Part shown: piece by piece, positions 6,196 through 6,204 of the stretch
How positions within the stretch are numbered: position 1 is the stretch's first letter
Layout of the letters: every line of letters begins with the position of its first letter
DNA from: Clostridium sp. CAG:167
Lineage (GTDB): Bacteria > Bacillota > Clostridia > Lachnospirales > Lachnospiraceae
DNA: 6,204 bases
Direction of reading: 5' to 3'
NCBI GenBank assembly: GCA_000433735.1
Contig: HF998268.1
Coordinates: 1 to 6,204 of the forward strand
Program-made: the position numbers and the translations under genes
The notes under the pieces: model-generated
Told to the model about the DNA's origin: nothing
The model's database searches: none
Seen by the model: the letters and a program-made list of their open reading frames with translations, nothing else

Positions 6196-6204
6196 TTTAA
6201 TTTC

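Noticed and set aside
6082..6204. A minus-strand frame open from the right edge to a TGA at 6082-6084, about 40 codons, which could be the end of an upstream gene.
   Set aside because: Forty open codons are easily reached by chance. The translation resembles nothing known, and the frame runs through a perfect extended -10 promoter and the ecfA1 ribosome binding site.
6176..6204. A plus-strand ATG with GGGTGG upstream, open to the window edge (MSSSIATLI).
   Set aside because: Only nine codons are visible, the ribosome binding site is weak and there is no plus-strand promoter, so a gene cannot be supported.

Overview
The window looks like a stretch of Bacillota (Firmicutes) chromosome, most likely from Lachnospiraceae or a related Clostridia. 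The reasons are the gene order ecfA1-ecfA2-ecfT-truA, strong AGGAGG-type ribosome binding sites, a TTG start, a Ser/Thr kinase whose catalytic loop reads HRDISPNN, and a neighbouring protein that resembles uncharacterised Clostridia proteins. The taxonomic call is inference from gene content and motifs, not from a search.

All six complete genes are on the minus strand, so transcription runs from the right end to the left. An extended -10 promoter (6116-6144) precedes ecfA1 (TTG start at 6085). It is followed by ecfA2 (ATGA overlap), ecfT (9-nt gap) and truA (11-nt gap). These encode the shared energising module of group II ECF vitamin transporters (two ATPases plus the transmembrane T subunit) and tRNA pseudouridine synthase TruA. 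No substrate-binding S component is present, as expected for a group II module that serves S components encoded elsewhere.

A gene for a membrane-anchored Ser/Thr kinase overlaps the 3' end of truA and is probably translationally coupled to it. It has an N-terminal kinase domain, a Thr-rich basic juxtamembrane segment, one transmembrane helix and a small outer domain that is not PASTA. After a 66-nt gap with a possible secondary promoter comes a 406-residue protein of no known function, with a short helix-turn-helix-like stretch near its N-terminus. In many Firmicutes the position after truA is held by rplM-rpsI, so this kinase plus unknown-protein pair is the most interesting part of the window.

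At the left edge, a strong hairpin with T tracts on both strands (104-141) separates the minus-strand genes from the last 24 codons of a converging plus-strand gene with an acidic, serine-rich tail. The right edge (6086-6204) is intergenic, with the promoter and an inverted repeat. There is no RNA gene, CRISPR array or complete mobile element in the window.
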